DNA of 64,000 nucleotides from CBDATB01 sp965199745. GTDB taxonomy: Bacteria; Bacteroidota; Bacteroidia; Cytophagales; Flammeovirgaceae. Both the position numbers and the translations under genes were made by a program. The notes under the pieces are model-generated. The model searched no databases. It was not told the DNA's origin and saw nothing but the letters and a program-made list of their open reading frames with translations. The stretch covers positions 248,001 through 312,000 of the forward strand of contig CBDATB010000015.1 of assembly GCA_965199745.1 (NCBI GenBank). The letters run 5' to 3'. Shown in pieces: positions 16,968 to 26,107 of this stretch (its first letter is position 1; each line of letters starts with the position of its first letter).

Positions 16968-19370
16968 ATGAAAAGATTGGTTTTTTTGATAATGACCGTT
17001 CGAGTTTGTATGCTACTGCAGGCGCAAACTATCACCGTCAAAGACAGAGATACTGGCAAACCTATAGCCCGTGTCCTTATTTACACCGATAGTATAAATA
17101 CTACTACAAATAATAGCGGACAGGCCGATATAAATATTTTTAAAACACAAAAAACTATTTTTTTTCAACATACTGCTTACCATACAGCACAAAAAAATTA
17201 TTCCAGCTTGCTGAAAAATAGAGATATTTTTTTAAACCCGTCTGCCATTAACCTTCAGGAAGTATTGGTAGCAGCTAATAAATGGGAACAAGACAAAAAA
17301 CATATCCCTAGCGAAATATTAGGTATTTCTGCTAAAGAGATTAGTTTTCACAACCCTCAAACAAGTGCCGATGCCTTAGCAAACAGCGGAAAAGTATTTG
17401 TTCAAAAAAGCCAACTTGGCGGAGGAAGCCCAATTATCCGCGGTTTTTCTGCTAATTCTGTATTGATAGTTATTGATGGCGTGCGTATGAACAATGCCAT
17501 TTTTAGGAGTGGTAACTTACAAAACACTATTATGCTTACTCCAAACAGCATGGAGTCTGTTGAAGTAGTATTCGGACCGGGTTCAGTCATATATGGCAGC
17601 GATGCGCTAGGCGGTGTAATAGATTTTCATACCAAAGACCCACAACTCGCCCGCGATACTAGCAAACGTAATATTTCAGCAAACCTTCTGATTCGTTATT
17701 CAAGTGCCAATAGTGAACAAACAGCTCATGCAAATTTTAGTTATGCCAGTAAGTGTTGGGGGGTTAACACTTCTCTGAGTTTTAGCGATTTCGATCACCT
17801 CCAAACTGGTAGTGTGCGCAGTGCTGTCAACAACCAGTGGGGTAAGCGACCTAAATACATTATCCGAAGAAATGGACAAGACCTAGCCGCAAAGAATAGC
17901 AATGAGAATTTACAGGTATTTTCCGCCTACAGTCAGGCAAACCTTTTACAGAAATTTGTTTTCAAGCCCAATAAACAGTTAAAATTTACCTATATGCTCA
18001 ACGGCACGACCTCCTCAGATATACCCCGTTACGACCGTTTAATTGAATACAATGGAGACGAATTAAAATTTGCCGAATGGTATTACGGACCCCAAAAATG
18101 GCTTATGAATGCTCTAAAAATAACTTATAATAACCTGTCAGAGAAAACACACCAACTGCGCTTTACGCTCGCTCATCAGTTCATTAACGAGCAGCGTAAT
18201 GACAGAAAAAATGGCAACAACTGGCTGAGAACGCGGACAGAGCGCGTGAATGTCTACACTTTTAACCTAGATGCTTATAAAATACTCAGCACTCAGCACC
18301 ATGAATTATTTTACGGCTTAGAATATGTACAAAACAACGTTCATTCAGATGCTTCAGCAATTAATATTGAAAATGCAGCAACACAGCTCCTTGCTACCCG
18401 TTATCCTTCGCGCGGAAGCCAACAGATTATTGCCGCATTTTACAGCAGTTATAAGTGGTACATCAACTCATATTGCACTTTTGTAGCAGGTCTACGCCTG
18501 AATTATACCAAACTGCAGGCAGATTTTAGTGATAAGACTTTTTATAACTTTCCTTTTTCTACACTAAATAATGAGTCGGACGCCTTTAATGGCAGTTTAG
18601 GATTGGTCATGCGCCCCGATGCAAAATGGCAGTTAAATCTCAATTTTTCCAGCGGTTTTCGCACACCCAATGTAGATGATATTGGAAAAATATTTGATTC
18701 TGAACCCGGTAATGTGATAGTACCTAATGCTAACCTGAGTCCCGAGTATGCCTATAATGCAGACGTAGGCATACAAAAAGTGTTCTTTAATTGGATTAAA
18801 TTAAACCTAAGTGGTTATTACACAATTCTGAGAGATGCAATGGTCAGGCGAGATTTTCAGTTCGATGATCAAGATTCTATTATTTATGATGGCGTGCTGA
18901 GTAGAGTACAGGCTTTGACTAATACCGGAAGTGCGTACATTTCGGGTATTAGTGTAGAATTATCAGCAAATATAGGACAGCGTCTTAAGGTTCACAGTAT
19001 TTATAATTACACAGCAGGTAGAGATACCGAAGAAGATTTACCACTCCGCCATGTGGTACCTGCTTTCGGTAAGCACGTATTAAAATATATACACAAATCT
19101 TTAGCTGTTGAACTTTCTTTGCGTTATGCAAGTGCTATTTTAGCAAAAGACTTGGCTCCTTCTATTAGTAATAAACTATTTCTTACCGACGCTAATGGTG
19201 CTTATCCCTCTTGGTGGGTCATGGACTTGAAAACCGTTTATCGTCTTAAAAAAAAATTTACGCTGCAAGCTGGAGTAGAAAACATTTTTGATAAACACTA
19301 CAGGCCTTACTCCTGGGGAATTAGTGCTCCTGGTAGAAATTTTTATCTGGCTCTCAGAGCAAGTTTATAA
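16968..19370 (+). CDS. TonB-dependent outer-membrane receptor
   Basis: An 800-residue receptor. It has a signal peptide (to about residue 20), an N-terminal carboxypeptidase-regulatory-like beta-sandwich (ITVKDRDTGKPIARVLIYTD), and then a plug domain with IIRGFSANSVLIVIDGVRMN and VEVVFGPGSVIYGSDALGGVID. A 22-strand barrel follows, ending in an aromatic-rich strand (NFYLALRASL). The single early sandwich and about 700-residue barrel fit metal-siderophore or vitamin receptors rather than SusC glycan importers, which are longer. No SusD partner follows. The ligand is unknown. It is preceded by the LuxE-like gene (63-bp gap) and faces the MerR gene. Confidence 0.9.
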   Translation: MKRLVFLIMTVRVCMLLQAQTITVKDRDTGKPIARVLIYTDSINTTTNNSGQADINIFKTQKTIFFQHTAYHTAQKNYSSLLKNRDIFLNPSAINLQEVLVAANKWEQDKKHIPSEILGISAKEISFHNPQTSADALANSGKVFVQKSQLGGGSPIIRGFSANSVLIVIDGVRMNNAIFRSGNLQNTIMLTPNSMESVEVVFGPGSVIYGSDALGGVIDFHTKDPQLARDTSKRNISANLLIRYSSANSEQTAHANFSYASKCWGVNTSLSFSDFDHLQTGSVRSAVNNQWGKRPKYIIRRNGQDLAAKNSNENLQVFSAYSQANLLQKFVFKPNKQLKFTYMLNGTTSSDIPRYDRLIEYNGDELKFAEWYYGPQKWLMNALKITYNNLSEKTHQLRFTLAHQFINEQRNDRKNGNNWLRTRTERVNVYTFNLDAYKILSTQHHELFYGLEYVQNNVHSDASAINIENAATQLLATRYPSRGSQQIIAAFYSSYKWYINSYCTFVAGLRLNYTKLQADFSDKTFYNFPFSTLNNESDAFNGSLGLVMRPDAKWQLNLNFSSGFRTPNVDDIGKIFDSEPGNVIVPNANLSPEYAYNADVGIQKVFFNWIKLNLSGYYTILRDAMVRRDFQFDDQDSIIYDGVLSRVQALTNTGSAYISGISVELSANIGQRLKVHSIYNYTAGRDTEEDLPLRHVVPAFGKHVLKYIHKSLAVELSLRYASAILAKDLAPSISNKLFLTDANGAYPSWWVMDLKTVYRLKKKFTLQAGVENIFDKHYRPYSWGISAPGRNFYLALRASL

Positions 19371-19442
19371 TGTAACGTGAGAGTGCTGAATTTGATTCTC
19401 CTACCCAAATACTTTAGAAATTTTCACTTCAATATTTTTTAG

Positions 19443-20366
19443 TTATTTCTGTAAACTTTTTAATAAAGTAATCATTTCATTCAGGCTCTCCAAAATAGTT
19501 ATGTTAGCCGCTTTATTAAAAGAACTCATATTGACCTGAACACCTGAAAGAAGGATTTTAGTATTGGGAAGCGATGTGCTAAGCGCATCGAGATATGCCT
19601 GCAAGTTCGCTGCTTCTGGATAGGCGGTAATAATGGAAAAAATATAATTAGTCGGATGGAGTTTATGTACAGAGAAAACATCGCGGAGCGGTACGCTTTG
19701 CCCGAGATAAGTTACAGAAAAGCCCTTCAACTGCATAATATAAGAAGCAAAAAGTAGACCAATTTCATGTAATTCTTCTTCAGGAAGAAATAATAAGAAA
19801 GAGGTCTTTTGCTTTTTGATACTTCTATTTCTGTAAAGGGCATCCGTAGCAGCAATTAACTTCTGACGAATCAGGTTGGTCATAAAATGCTCCTGAGCAG
19901 GGTTAATATTACCGACCAACCACAAGATGCCAATTCTTTCCAGAAAAGGATAGATAATGTTTTGCATAGTGTCTAGCATACCAAATTTACTGATACTATT
20001 ATGCATAATACGCTCAAACTTTGCACGGTCAATATCTATCATCGCCAGTGTAAGTGCGTTGATTTGCGTCTGGTAGTTATCCCTACAGTAGAGTGCTTTT
20101 GAAACTTCTTTACATATTCCATCTGCATTGAGGGAGGCAATTTTTGAGATTTTATAACCTTTGTTTTTTAGTAAAGAAACGTTGAGTATTAATTTCAAAT
20201 CTTGAAGGTTATAGTATCTAATATTAGTATCGGTTCTTTTAGGGCTAACAATATTGTAGCGTTGCTCCCATATCCTAATCGTATGGGCTTTAATACCGGT
20301 AAGGTGTGCTATATCTTTGATAGAATAAGTATTCAATCTGGTGACTTCAAGTATACTAAATGACAA
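19443..20366 (-). CDS. MerR-family regulator with B12-binding domain (CarH/LitR type)
   Basis: An N-terminal MerR HTH (IKDIAHLTGIKAHTIRIWEQRY) is followed by a four-helix bundle and a Rossmann-like cobalamin domain. Two marks of the CarH light-sensing branch are visible: W-x9-EH (WLVGNINPAQEH, about residues 153-164) and the B12 ligand loop ELHEIG. CarH proteins bind adenosylcobalamin in the dark, repress as tetramers, and release DNA on illumination. No carotenoid gene lies nearby in this window. The ATG at 20366 is used; a TTG at 20336 would give MNTYSIKDIAHL..., the usual family opening. It is divergent from the GH63-like gene, so the shared 212-bp gap may be its operator region. Photoreception is inference. 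Confidence 0.85.
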   Translation of the reverse strand: MSFSILEVTRLNTYSIKDIAHLTGIKAHTIRIWEQRYNIVSPKRTDTNIRYYNLQDLKLILNVSLLKNKGYKISKIASLNADGICKEVSKALYCRDNYQTQINALTLAMIDIDRAKFERIMHNSISKFGMLDTMQNIIYPFLERIGILWLVGNINPAQEHFMTNLIRQKLIAATDALYRNRSIKKQKTSFLLFLPEEELHEIGLLFASYIMQLKGFSVTYLGQSVPLRDVFSVHKLHPTNYIFSIITAYPEAANLQAYLDALSTSLPNTKILLSGVQVNMSSFNKAANITILESLNEMITLLKSLQK

Positions 20367-20542
20367 ATATTATTATTAGCGATCAAATCGAGACGAGTAG
20401 CCTTTAAACTAAAATAATAAAAAAATGTTTTTTATTTTGCTTTGCCAAAAGGTATTGTCAGCTCATAAATGTCTTTCTATTTTAGTTCAACAAAGTAAAA
20501 CTAATCAAACACTTAAAACCAAAAATTAATAGGCTATTGCTG

Positions 20543-20573
20543 TTGTAATCAACCTACCACCTTCCTATATTTG
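20543..20573 (+). promoter_or_regulatory. Promoter of the GH63-like gene, nearly abutting its start codon
   Basis: TTG, 20 bases, then TATATTTG is an excellent Bacteroidota promoter match. The -7 box ends only 5 bases before the ATG at 20579, so the predicted transcript would start at or within a few bases of the start codon, giving a leaderless or near-leaderless mRNA. An A/T palindrome ATAAAAAA-atg-TTTTTTAT at 20417-20435 lies in the same divergent gap. Confidence 0.5.
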
Positions 20574-20578
20574 TCATT

Positions 20579-23245
20579 ATGAAGGCAGCTGCATATGATG
20601 AAAAAATCCGTTTAAAAATAACAATTGACAATAGAGAATGGAAAATGTGGGGGCCTTACCTCTCTGAGCGGCAGTGGGGGACGGTCCGAGAAGACTACAG
20701 CGAAAACCACCGCCCTTGGGAGTTTTTTACTCATGATATGTCACGCTGGCGCGCCTATCGCTGGGGCGAAGATGGAATTGCTGGTATCTCCGATAATAAG
20801 CAAAATCTTTGCTTCGCTTTAGCTCTGTGGAATGGTAGAGACCCCATTATTAAGGAACGCCTCTTCGGCCTTAGCAACCCTGAAGGAAACCATGGCGAAG
20901 ACGTTAAAGAATACTACTATTACCTAGATGCCACACCTACTTATTCCTACATGAAAATGCTGTATAAATACCCACAATCGGCTTTTCCTTATACCGAACT
21001 GGTAGAAAAAAACCAAAAGAGAGATAAACAAAAACCCGAATACGAGTTGATGGACACGGGTATTTTCGACAAAGATGCCTACTTCGACGTATTTGTTAGC
21101 TACGCTAAAGCTAGCCCCGAAGACATTTTGATTAATATTGAAATATATAACCGCTACGACAAAAAAGCAGAACTCGACCTACTTCCTACTCTTTGGTTTC
21201 GGAATACCTGGTCGTGGGGGCATGCCGAAAACCGGTCAGTACTTTACTCAGCAGAGGGAACCCCCGTTTTTGCCGAAAACAAATATTTGGGTACTTACCA
21301 CCTGTATTATGAAGGCACTCCCGAACTCCTTTTTTGCGACAATGAAAGCCGGGAAGAATATATGCCAGAAAAATACAGAAGTAAAACAAGTTTCAAAGAA
21401 AAAAAATATTCCAAAGACGGTATCCACCAGTATTTAATCGACAAAGAAACCTCAGCCGTAAATCCGGCAAAGGTAGGTACAAAAATGGCTCTCCGCTATA
21501 AACTTCAAGTAGGGCCAAAAGGAACAAAATGCATCCGACTTCGTTTGAGCAAAGAAAAATATGTTAGTGCTTTTCAAGGTTTTGAAAATGTTTTTCAAGA
21601 ACGCATTGCAGAAGCCAATGCTTTTTACGAAAAAGTACAGGAAAAAGTTATTGAACCCGAAATGAAAATGCTACAGAGGCAAGCCTACGCAGGCATGTTG
21701 TGGAATAAGCAGTTTTACAATTATCAAGTTAACGAGTGGCTACAAGGTGATCCGAATTTGCCACCAATATACGAAGTGCGAAAAAAAGGACGCAACAGTC
21801 AGTGGAAGCACTTGGTCAATGCCAACGTCATCTCGATGCCAGACAAATGGGAGTACCCTTGGTATGCTGCTTGGGATTTGGCTTTTCATTGTGTGCCACT
21901 AGCAAAGATAGACCCCGATTTTGCTAAACGCCAACTACTACTCATGTTGCGCGAATATTACATGCACCCCAACGGGCAGATCCCCGCCTACGAATGGAGT
22001 TTTAGCGATGTGAATCCGCCTGTTCATGCTTGGGGGGCTTGGAAAGTATACAGTATTGATAAAGAATTGAATAATGGTGTAGGGGATATGACTTTCTTAG
22101 CAAGAGTTTTTTTGAAACTAACTATCAACTTCACCTGGTGGGTGAACCAAAAAGACAAAAATGAAAATAACCTTTTTGAAGGTGGTTTTTTAGGTCTGGA
22201 TAATATCGGTGTATTCGACAGAAGTAGCCCGCTGCCCACAGGAGGTACTGCCGAGCAAGCAGATGGAACTGCCTGGATGGCAATGTATTCACTCAATATG
22301 CTCAGAATAGCCGTAGAATTAGCCAAAGAGGACAATTATTATGAAGAAATGGCTACCAAATTTTTCGAGCATTTTTTAATGATTGCCGGCGCACTGCGCA
22401 ATATCGGTGGTGAAGGCATTGATATGTGGGACAAAAAAGATAATTTTTTTTATGATGTCATGGTACATCCCAGCCAAAGCAATACTTTATTAAAAGTTCG
22501 CTCATTGGTAGGCTTGTTGCCATTACTTGCCGTAGAAGTTTTTTCCAGTAGCTTGCTCATGAAAAACCAACACTTCACTCGCCGCCTCGAACACGCTTTA
22601 CGCAATCGCTCGAAACAAGCAAAACTTATTTCTCAATGGTTTACATCTGGAAAAGAAGGCAGCCGCTTGCTTTCATTAGTACGTTTGGAAAGAATGAAAA
22701 GTTTGTTAGTTCGTATGCTAGACGAAAATGAGTTCTTATCAGCATACGGTATTAGAGCACTGTCAAAGTACCACCAAAAGCACCCTTATCGCATGCAGGT
22801 CAATGGCCATGAGTATGAAGTGACTTATATTCCGGGAGAGTCCGAGTCGGCTATGTTTGGTGGTAATTCAAACTGGCGCGGTCCTATATGGTTTCCTATT
22901 AATTATATGCTCATAGAAGCACTACACAAATTTCACTATTTCTATGGAAGCGAGCTGCAAATCGATTACCCAACTGGCTCTGGAAATATGATGACACTAA
23001 AAGAGATAGCTCTCGAAATTACTGGAAGACTCATCAATATCTTTAAAAAAGATGACAAAGGCTTGCGCACAGTTTTTGGAAAGGATGAGAAGCTTCAGAA
23101 GGATCCCCATTTCAAAAATTATATCTTATTCTATGAATACTTCGATGGAGATAATGGAAGAGGCTTAGGTGCTTCTCATCAGACTGGCTGGACGGGTTTA
23201 ATTACCGATTTGATCGACCAATGGTGTGAAGCAAAGAGCAAATAA
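20579..23245 (+). CDS. GH63-like (MGH1-like) glycosidase, cytoplasmic
   Basis: A 888-residue enzyme of the bacterial glucosidase / mannosylglycerate-hydrolase-like group. The N-terminus WGPYLSERQWGTVREDYSE and YRWGEDGIAGISD are the family signatures. The (alpha/alpha)6 catalytic part has PDKWEYPWYAAWDLAFHCV, GQIPAYEWSFSDVNPPVHAWG and PTGGTAEQADGTAWMA. The last third contains GGNSNWRGPIWFPINYMLIEAL and ends with GRGLGASHQTGWTGLITDLID. Conserved Asp/Glu in these blocks would be the acids of an inverting mechanism. No signal peptide is present, so it acts inside the cell on an oligosaccharide or glycosylated small molecule; the substrate is unknown. Divergent to the CarH-like regulator. Confidence 0.88.
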   Translation: MKAAAYDEKIRLKITIDNREWKMWGPYLSERQWGTVREDYSENHRPWEFFTHDMSRWRAYRWGEDGIAGISDNKQNLCFALALWNGRDPIIKERLFGLSNPEGNHGEDVKEYYYYLDATPTYSYMKMLYKYPQSAFPYTELVEKNQKRDKQKPEYELMDTGIFDKDAYFDVFVSYAKASPEDILINIEIYNRYDKKAELDLLPTLWFRNTWSWGHAENRSVLYSAEGTPVFAENKYLGTYHLYYEGTPELLFCDNESREEYMPEKYRSKTSFKEKKYSKDGIHQYLIDKETSAVNPAKVGTKMALRYKLQVGPKGTKCIRLRLSKEKYVSAFQGFENVFQERIAEANAFYEKVQEKVIEPEMKMLQRQAYAGMLWNKQFYNYQVNEWLQGDPNLPPIYEVRKKGRNSQWKHLVNANVISMPDKWEYPWYAAWDLAFHCVPLAKIDPDFAKRQLLLMLREYYMHPNGQIPAYEWSFSDVNPPVHAWGAWKVYSIDKELNNGVGDMTFLARVFLKLTINFTWWVNQKDKNENNLFEGGFLGLDNIGVFDRSSPLPTGGTAEQADGTAWMAMYSLNMLRIAVELAKEDNYYEEMATKFFEHFLMIAGALRNIGGEGIDMWDKKDNFFYDVMVHPSQSNTLLKVRSLVGLLPLLAVEVFSSSLLMKNQHFTRRLEHALRNRSKQAKLISQWFTSGKEGSRLLSLVRLERMKSLLVRMLDENEFLSAYGIRALSKYHQKHPYRMQVNGHEYEVTYIPGESESAMFGGNSNWRGPIWFPINYMLIEALHKFHYFYGSELQIDYPTGSGNMMTLKEIALEITGRLINIFKKDDKGLRTVFGKDEKLQKDPHFKNYILFYEYFDGDNGRGLGASHQTGWTGLITDLIDQWCEAKSK

Positions 23246-23289
23246 AAACGGAGGATTTTGTATTGTGAGAAACCAACGTTAAAGTAGTC

Positions 23290-23520
23290 GTAAGGCTGTC
23301 ATTTCTGTGCTATACCTAGCATAGTACTAACAACTGCCCCCGCATAACACACAGACCGAGCCTGTAAAAGCACTTACAGGGTCAGTTTGTGGGCTGCTGT
23401 TATTGCCCACGTGCTGCGTATTCCCACCCAACTGGCGGCAGGCAAACGCTCCAAATCAACTAACACATATCACCGGATGATTTACACAGCCATACCTTTG
23501 AGTTGCTATTTGCCTTCATT
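23290..23520 (-). pseudogene. Relic of an FGE-sulfatase (SUMF1-type) protein
   Basis: The gap between the glycosidase and kdnB holds a heavily decayed copy of a formylglycine-generating-enzyme domain on the minus strand. In order, and across all three frames, I read HPVICVS(stop)FGAFAC (canonical HPVxxVSWxDAxAYC), ERLPAASW and then WEYAARG at 23406-23426 (canonical RLPTEAEWEYAARGG), NSSPQTDPV, and finally SVCVLCGGSC(stop)YYAR (canonical RVLRGGSWxxNAR). Stops, frameshifts and Arg/Trp to Cys changes show loss of function. A hairpin CCTGTAA-aagcac-TTACAGG at 23361-23380 is inside it. The ends are approximate. Confidence 0.75.
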
Positions 23521-23619
23521 ATAGTTGGCTTTTTCGGGTGAGAAAATATTTGTAATGTGGCAATTAGTCTCAATAATAATATCGTTGATAATGAATTTAA
23601 AATATATTACGCGTTAAAA

Positions 23620-24699
23620 TCACATGCTCTGATATAGTTTGATAATATCTTGTTCTGACCATTTTTCTTTCCAGTCGTGACCTAAGGCGTGTGTCCACAT
23701 ATGTGGCAGTTTGTAGGCTACTTTAGCCATTTGGGCAATTATTTCTTCGCTCCATTGAGTAGAGAGATTATGTGGCAAATAGATGTTGTGTTTCTCAATC
23801 ATTTGCTTAAATTCTTTTACCGAATCGCCATAGAAAGAATCTAAATGATTAAACGTTATGCAATTGGCAAAGCCGTGGCGCATCTGCAAAACCTTTGATA
23901 AGCCATAAGATAAAGCATGGCAAGCACCAACTTCGGAATAGGTTAAGCTAAGCCCGCCAAAAAGTGATGCAAGCATAAGTTTTTCATCGTTTTGTAGGTT
24001 TTGCCCACTTGTTTCAAACAAAAATACTTCTCGGCACAATTGCAATGCCTGATCTGCGTAGGCTTTGGAATAAGCATTATAAAAAATACCACTTTGAGCC
24101 TCTATGCAGTGTATGTAGCAGTCCATGCCAGTATAAAACCACTGATTCAAGGGTACAGTAGCTGTTAAATTGGGATCTAAGATTATTTGATTGAACACTG
24201 TCCAATCACATTTTAAGCCTAGCTTTTTTTTCGGACCGGTAAGGACTGCCGTCATAGAACATTCTGCACCAGTACCTGAAACCGTAGGGATACCGAGGTG
24301 ATATACACCTTGTTGCTTAATCAAATTTAAGCCCTGATACAGAGCAGAGGAACCTTTATTGGTCATCATCAGTGCTACGGCTTTGGCAATATCTAGCACA
24401 CTGCCGCCACCAATACCCACTACACAGGCAGGAATGCCTCTTTCCTCTAAAATTCTATCTCTGATTTCGTCTACTTGACTTGTGGTGGGTTCTTCCGTGT
24501 CAACATCTATAAAAAAAACAATGTCTTTATTACAATGAGGCAGATCTTTTTCGAGATATTTTCCTTTAAAATATGAATCAATGATAAATGTTATAAAACG
24601 TTGCTTTGCCTGACGCTGTTCTTTCAATATTTCTTCAAGTTGATTAAAAGACCCTCTTCCGAAAACAACTTTTTCAACATTTTTAAAATTTTTATACAT
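23620..24699 (-). CDS. kdnB: 3-deoxy-alpha-D-manno-octulosonate 8-oxidase, KdnB-type iron-dependent ADH
   Basis: An iron-containing alcohol dehydrogenase fold. The GGGS nucleotide motif is VVGIGGGSVLDIAKAVALM, followed by IPTVSGTGAECSMTAVLTGPKKKLGL. The metal ligand region has GMDCYIHCIE and, later, ACHALSYGLS and RHGFANCITFNHLD. Among family III ADHs the closest I can recall is KdnB, which oxidises the 8-hydroxyl of Kdo on the way to 8-amino-Kdo in Shewanella-type LPS; the GxxDCYIHCIE and EVGACHALSYG blocks match it well. Its partner KdnA, an aminotransferase, is not in this window. The neighbours (a dehydrogenase, a GT2 and a GDP-sugar epimerase) support a surface-sugar role. Confidence 0.8.
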   Translation of the reverse strand: MYKNFKNVEKVVFGRGSFNQLEEILKEQRQAKQRFITFIIDSYFKGKYLEKDLPHCNKDIVFFIDVDTEEPTTSQVDEIRDRILEERGIPACVVGIGGGSVLDIAKAVALMMTNKGSSALYQGLNLIKQQGVYHLGIPTVSGTGAECSMTAVLTGPKKKLGLKCDWTVFNQIILDPNLTATVPLNQWFYTGMDCYIHCIEAQSGIFYNAYSKAYADQALQLCREVFLFETSGQNLQNDEKLMLASLFGGLSLTYSEVGACHALSYGLSKVLQMRHGFANCITFNHLDSFYGDSVKEFKQMIEKHNIYLPHNLSTQWSEEIIAQMAKVAYKLPHMWTHALGHDWKEKWSEQDIIKLYQSM

Positions 24700-25166
24700 G
24701 ATTTAATCAATAACTGGCCTTTGGCGGATCAAAAATTTGTATGTTACAAATGTGGTTTTATGTAGCAGCAAGTTGGTTTTTTTAAGGGCGTTGTTGCAAG
24801 GCAAAAGAGCAGGATTAAAGATTTCTAATAATTTTGTATTTGTTCTGTCAGTAACAAAATGTATTCTTTATGCCTACAGTCAAATATAAAGCTCAATACG
24901 TCGAACTAATGGATAAGAAAAGCGTTTTAGCACTTGGTTATATTTGCCAGATACTGCCAGATAATAATTACTCAACTAAAGCCTTAAAACCCACGTTGCG
25001 GGCAATATTCTACTATTTTGGTGGATTTTACAAATTATTTGAGTCCATTTTTAAGCAATGCTTATCAAACAAGCCGAGAAAAAGAGCTAGCCAATTCAAA
25101 TACATTTTAGTTCATGTGGATGCGTAAAGTTTATAAGGTTTTGACAGTCTCTTGTTGTTGTGGCAA
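24700..25166. other. Intergenic gap before the sugar cluster dehydrogenase
   Basis: Apart from an 85-codon frame at 24870-25127 on the plus strand (starting MPTVKYKAQYVELMDKK), I see no gene. That frame opposes both neighbours, has no clear ribosome-binding site and no family I recognise. It could be a small real protein or chance. Confidence 0.3.
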
Positions 25167-26096
25167 TTATTTTATTATTCGTTTTATTTTATCTATCAAC
25201 ACCTCATTGAGTCTTTGGTAAGATTCATGAGTCCAACCGCCTATGTGCGGCGTAAACAGTACTTTTTGAGAAGCAGCCAAATGATCAAAAGATTTGCGCT
25301 GGTTGGCTGTGAACATATGTAATTTTTCATTTTCTAACACATCGAGACATACCCCCAGTATTTTTCCACTTTCCATGCCCTTTATGATTGTTTTCAGGCA
25401 GATTAACTCGCCTCTTGCCATATTAATCAAATAGATATTTTTTTTAAACTTTCCGATAAATTCGTCATTAATCCAATAGCGGTTTTGCTGCCAGAGTGGA
25501 ATATGAAGACTGACAATATCAGCCTTTTCGTATACTTGCTCAAGGCTGACTGCTCTGGCGTAGGCATTTCCATAATCCTGTTTGCAACTGTCGTATGCGA
25601 TGACCTGACACTTAAAGCCAGAAAACCTGAGGGCAGTAGCTTGCCCCATATTGCCATAACCGATAATTGCTACAGTTTTGCCCTGCAATTCAATTCCTCT
25701 ATTTTGTTCTCGTTTCCATTGCAGCTGGCGCACTTGGCAGTCAGCAATATGTATTTTATTTAGCAGACACAATATCATGCCTAATGTATGTTCGGCAACG
25801 GCATCTCTGTTTCCTTCGGGGGCACTAATGATAGTAATTTTATTTTTGGCAACGACCTGTTCATCTATTTGGTCGATTCCTGCACCAGAGCGAGCAATAA
25901 TTTTTAGTTTAGCGGCTTTTTGACAAAACAAGGAATTAATCTTTATTTTGCTCCTGAGAAAAATTATCTCATAGTTTCCAATAATTTCTAATACTTCTTC
26001 TTTGCTGATTTGAGGCCGATAATCAGGTTCGATAGCAAGTTCTTTTAAAAGTGGCATCAAAGACGGGTGTACCTCTTCTATGATTAAGCATTTCAT
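25167..26096 (-). CDS. D-isomer 2-hydroxyacid dehydrogenase, phosphoglycerate dehydrogenase-like
   Basis: A 309-residue NAD-dependent enzyme. The split substrate domain is followed by the nucleotide motif VAIIGYGNMGQATA (residues near 145). The catalytic residues of the family are visible in order: Arg in INMARGELI, Glu in LDVLENEK and His in FTPHIGGWTHES. It lacks the C-terminal ACT domain of long SerA, so it is the short type. It sits 11 bp after the GT2 gene in the same direction, within a surface polysaccharide cluster, so it may make or reduce a sugar-derived acid rather than serve serine synthesis. The substrate is not readable from sequence. Confidence 0.88.
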   Translation of the reverse strand: MKCLIIEEVHPSLMPLLKELAIEPDYRPQISKEEVLEIIGNYEIIFLRSKIKINSLFCQKAAKLKIIARSGAGIDQIDEQVVAKNKITIISAPEGNRDAVAEHTLGMILCLLNKIHIADCQVRQLQWKREQNRGIELQGKTVAIIGYGNMGQATALRFSGFKCQVIAYDSCKQDYGNAYARAVSLEQVYEKADIVSLHIPLWQQNRYWINDEFIGKFKKNIYLINMARGELICLKTIIKGMESGKILGVCLDVLENEKLHMFTANQRKSFDHLAASQKVLFTPHIGGWTHESYQRLNEVLIDKIKRIIK

Positions 26097-26107
26097 TATT
26101 AGAGTAT

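Noticed and set aside
19443..23245. Carotenoid or retinal light-response gene cluster around the CarH-like regulator
   Set aside because: No phytoene synthase, desaturase, cyclase or rhodopsin gene is present near it.
24870..25127. 85-codon plus-strand frame
   Set aside because: Opposite to both neighbours and no recognisable family; kept only as a note in the gap entry.
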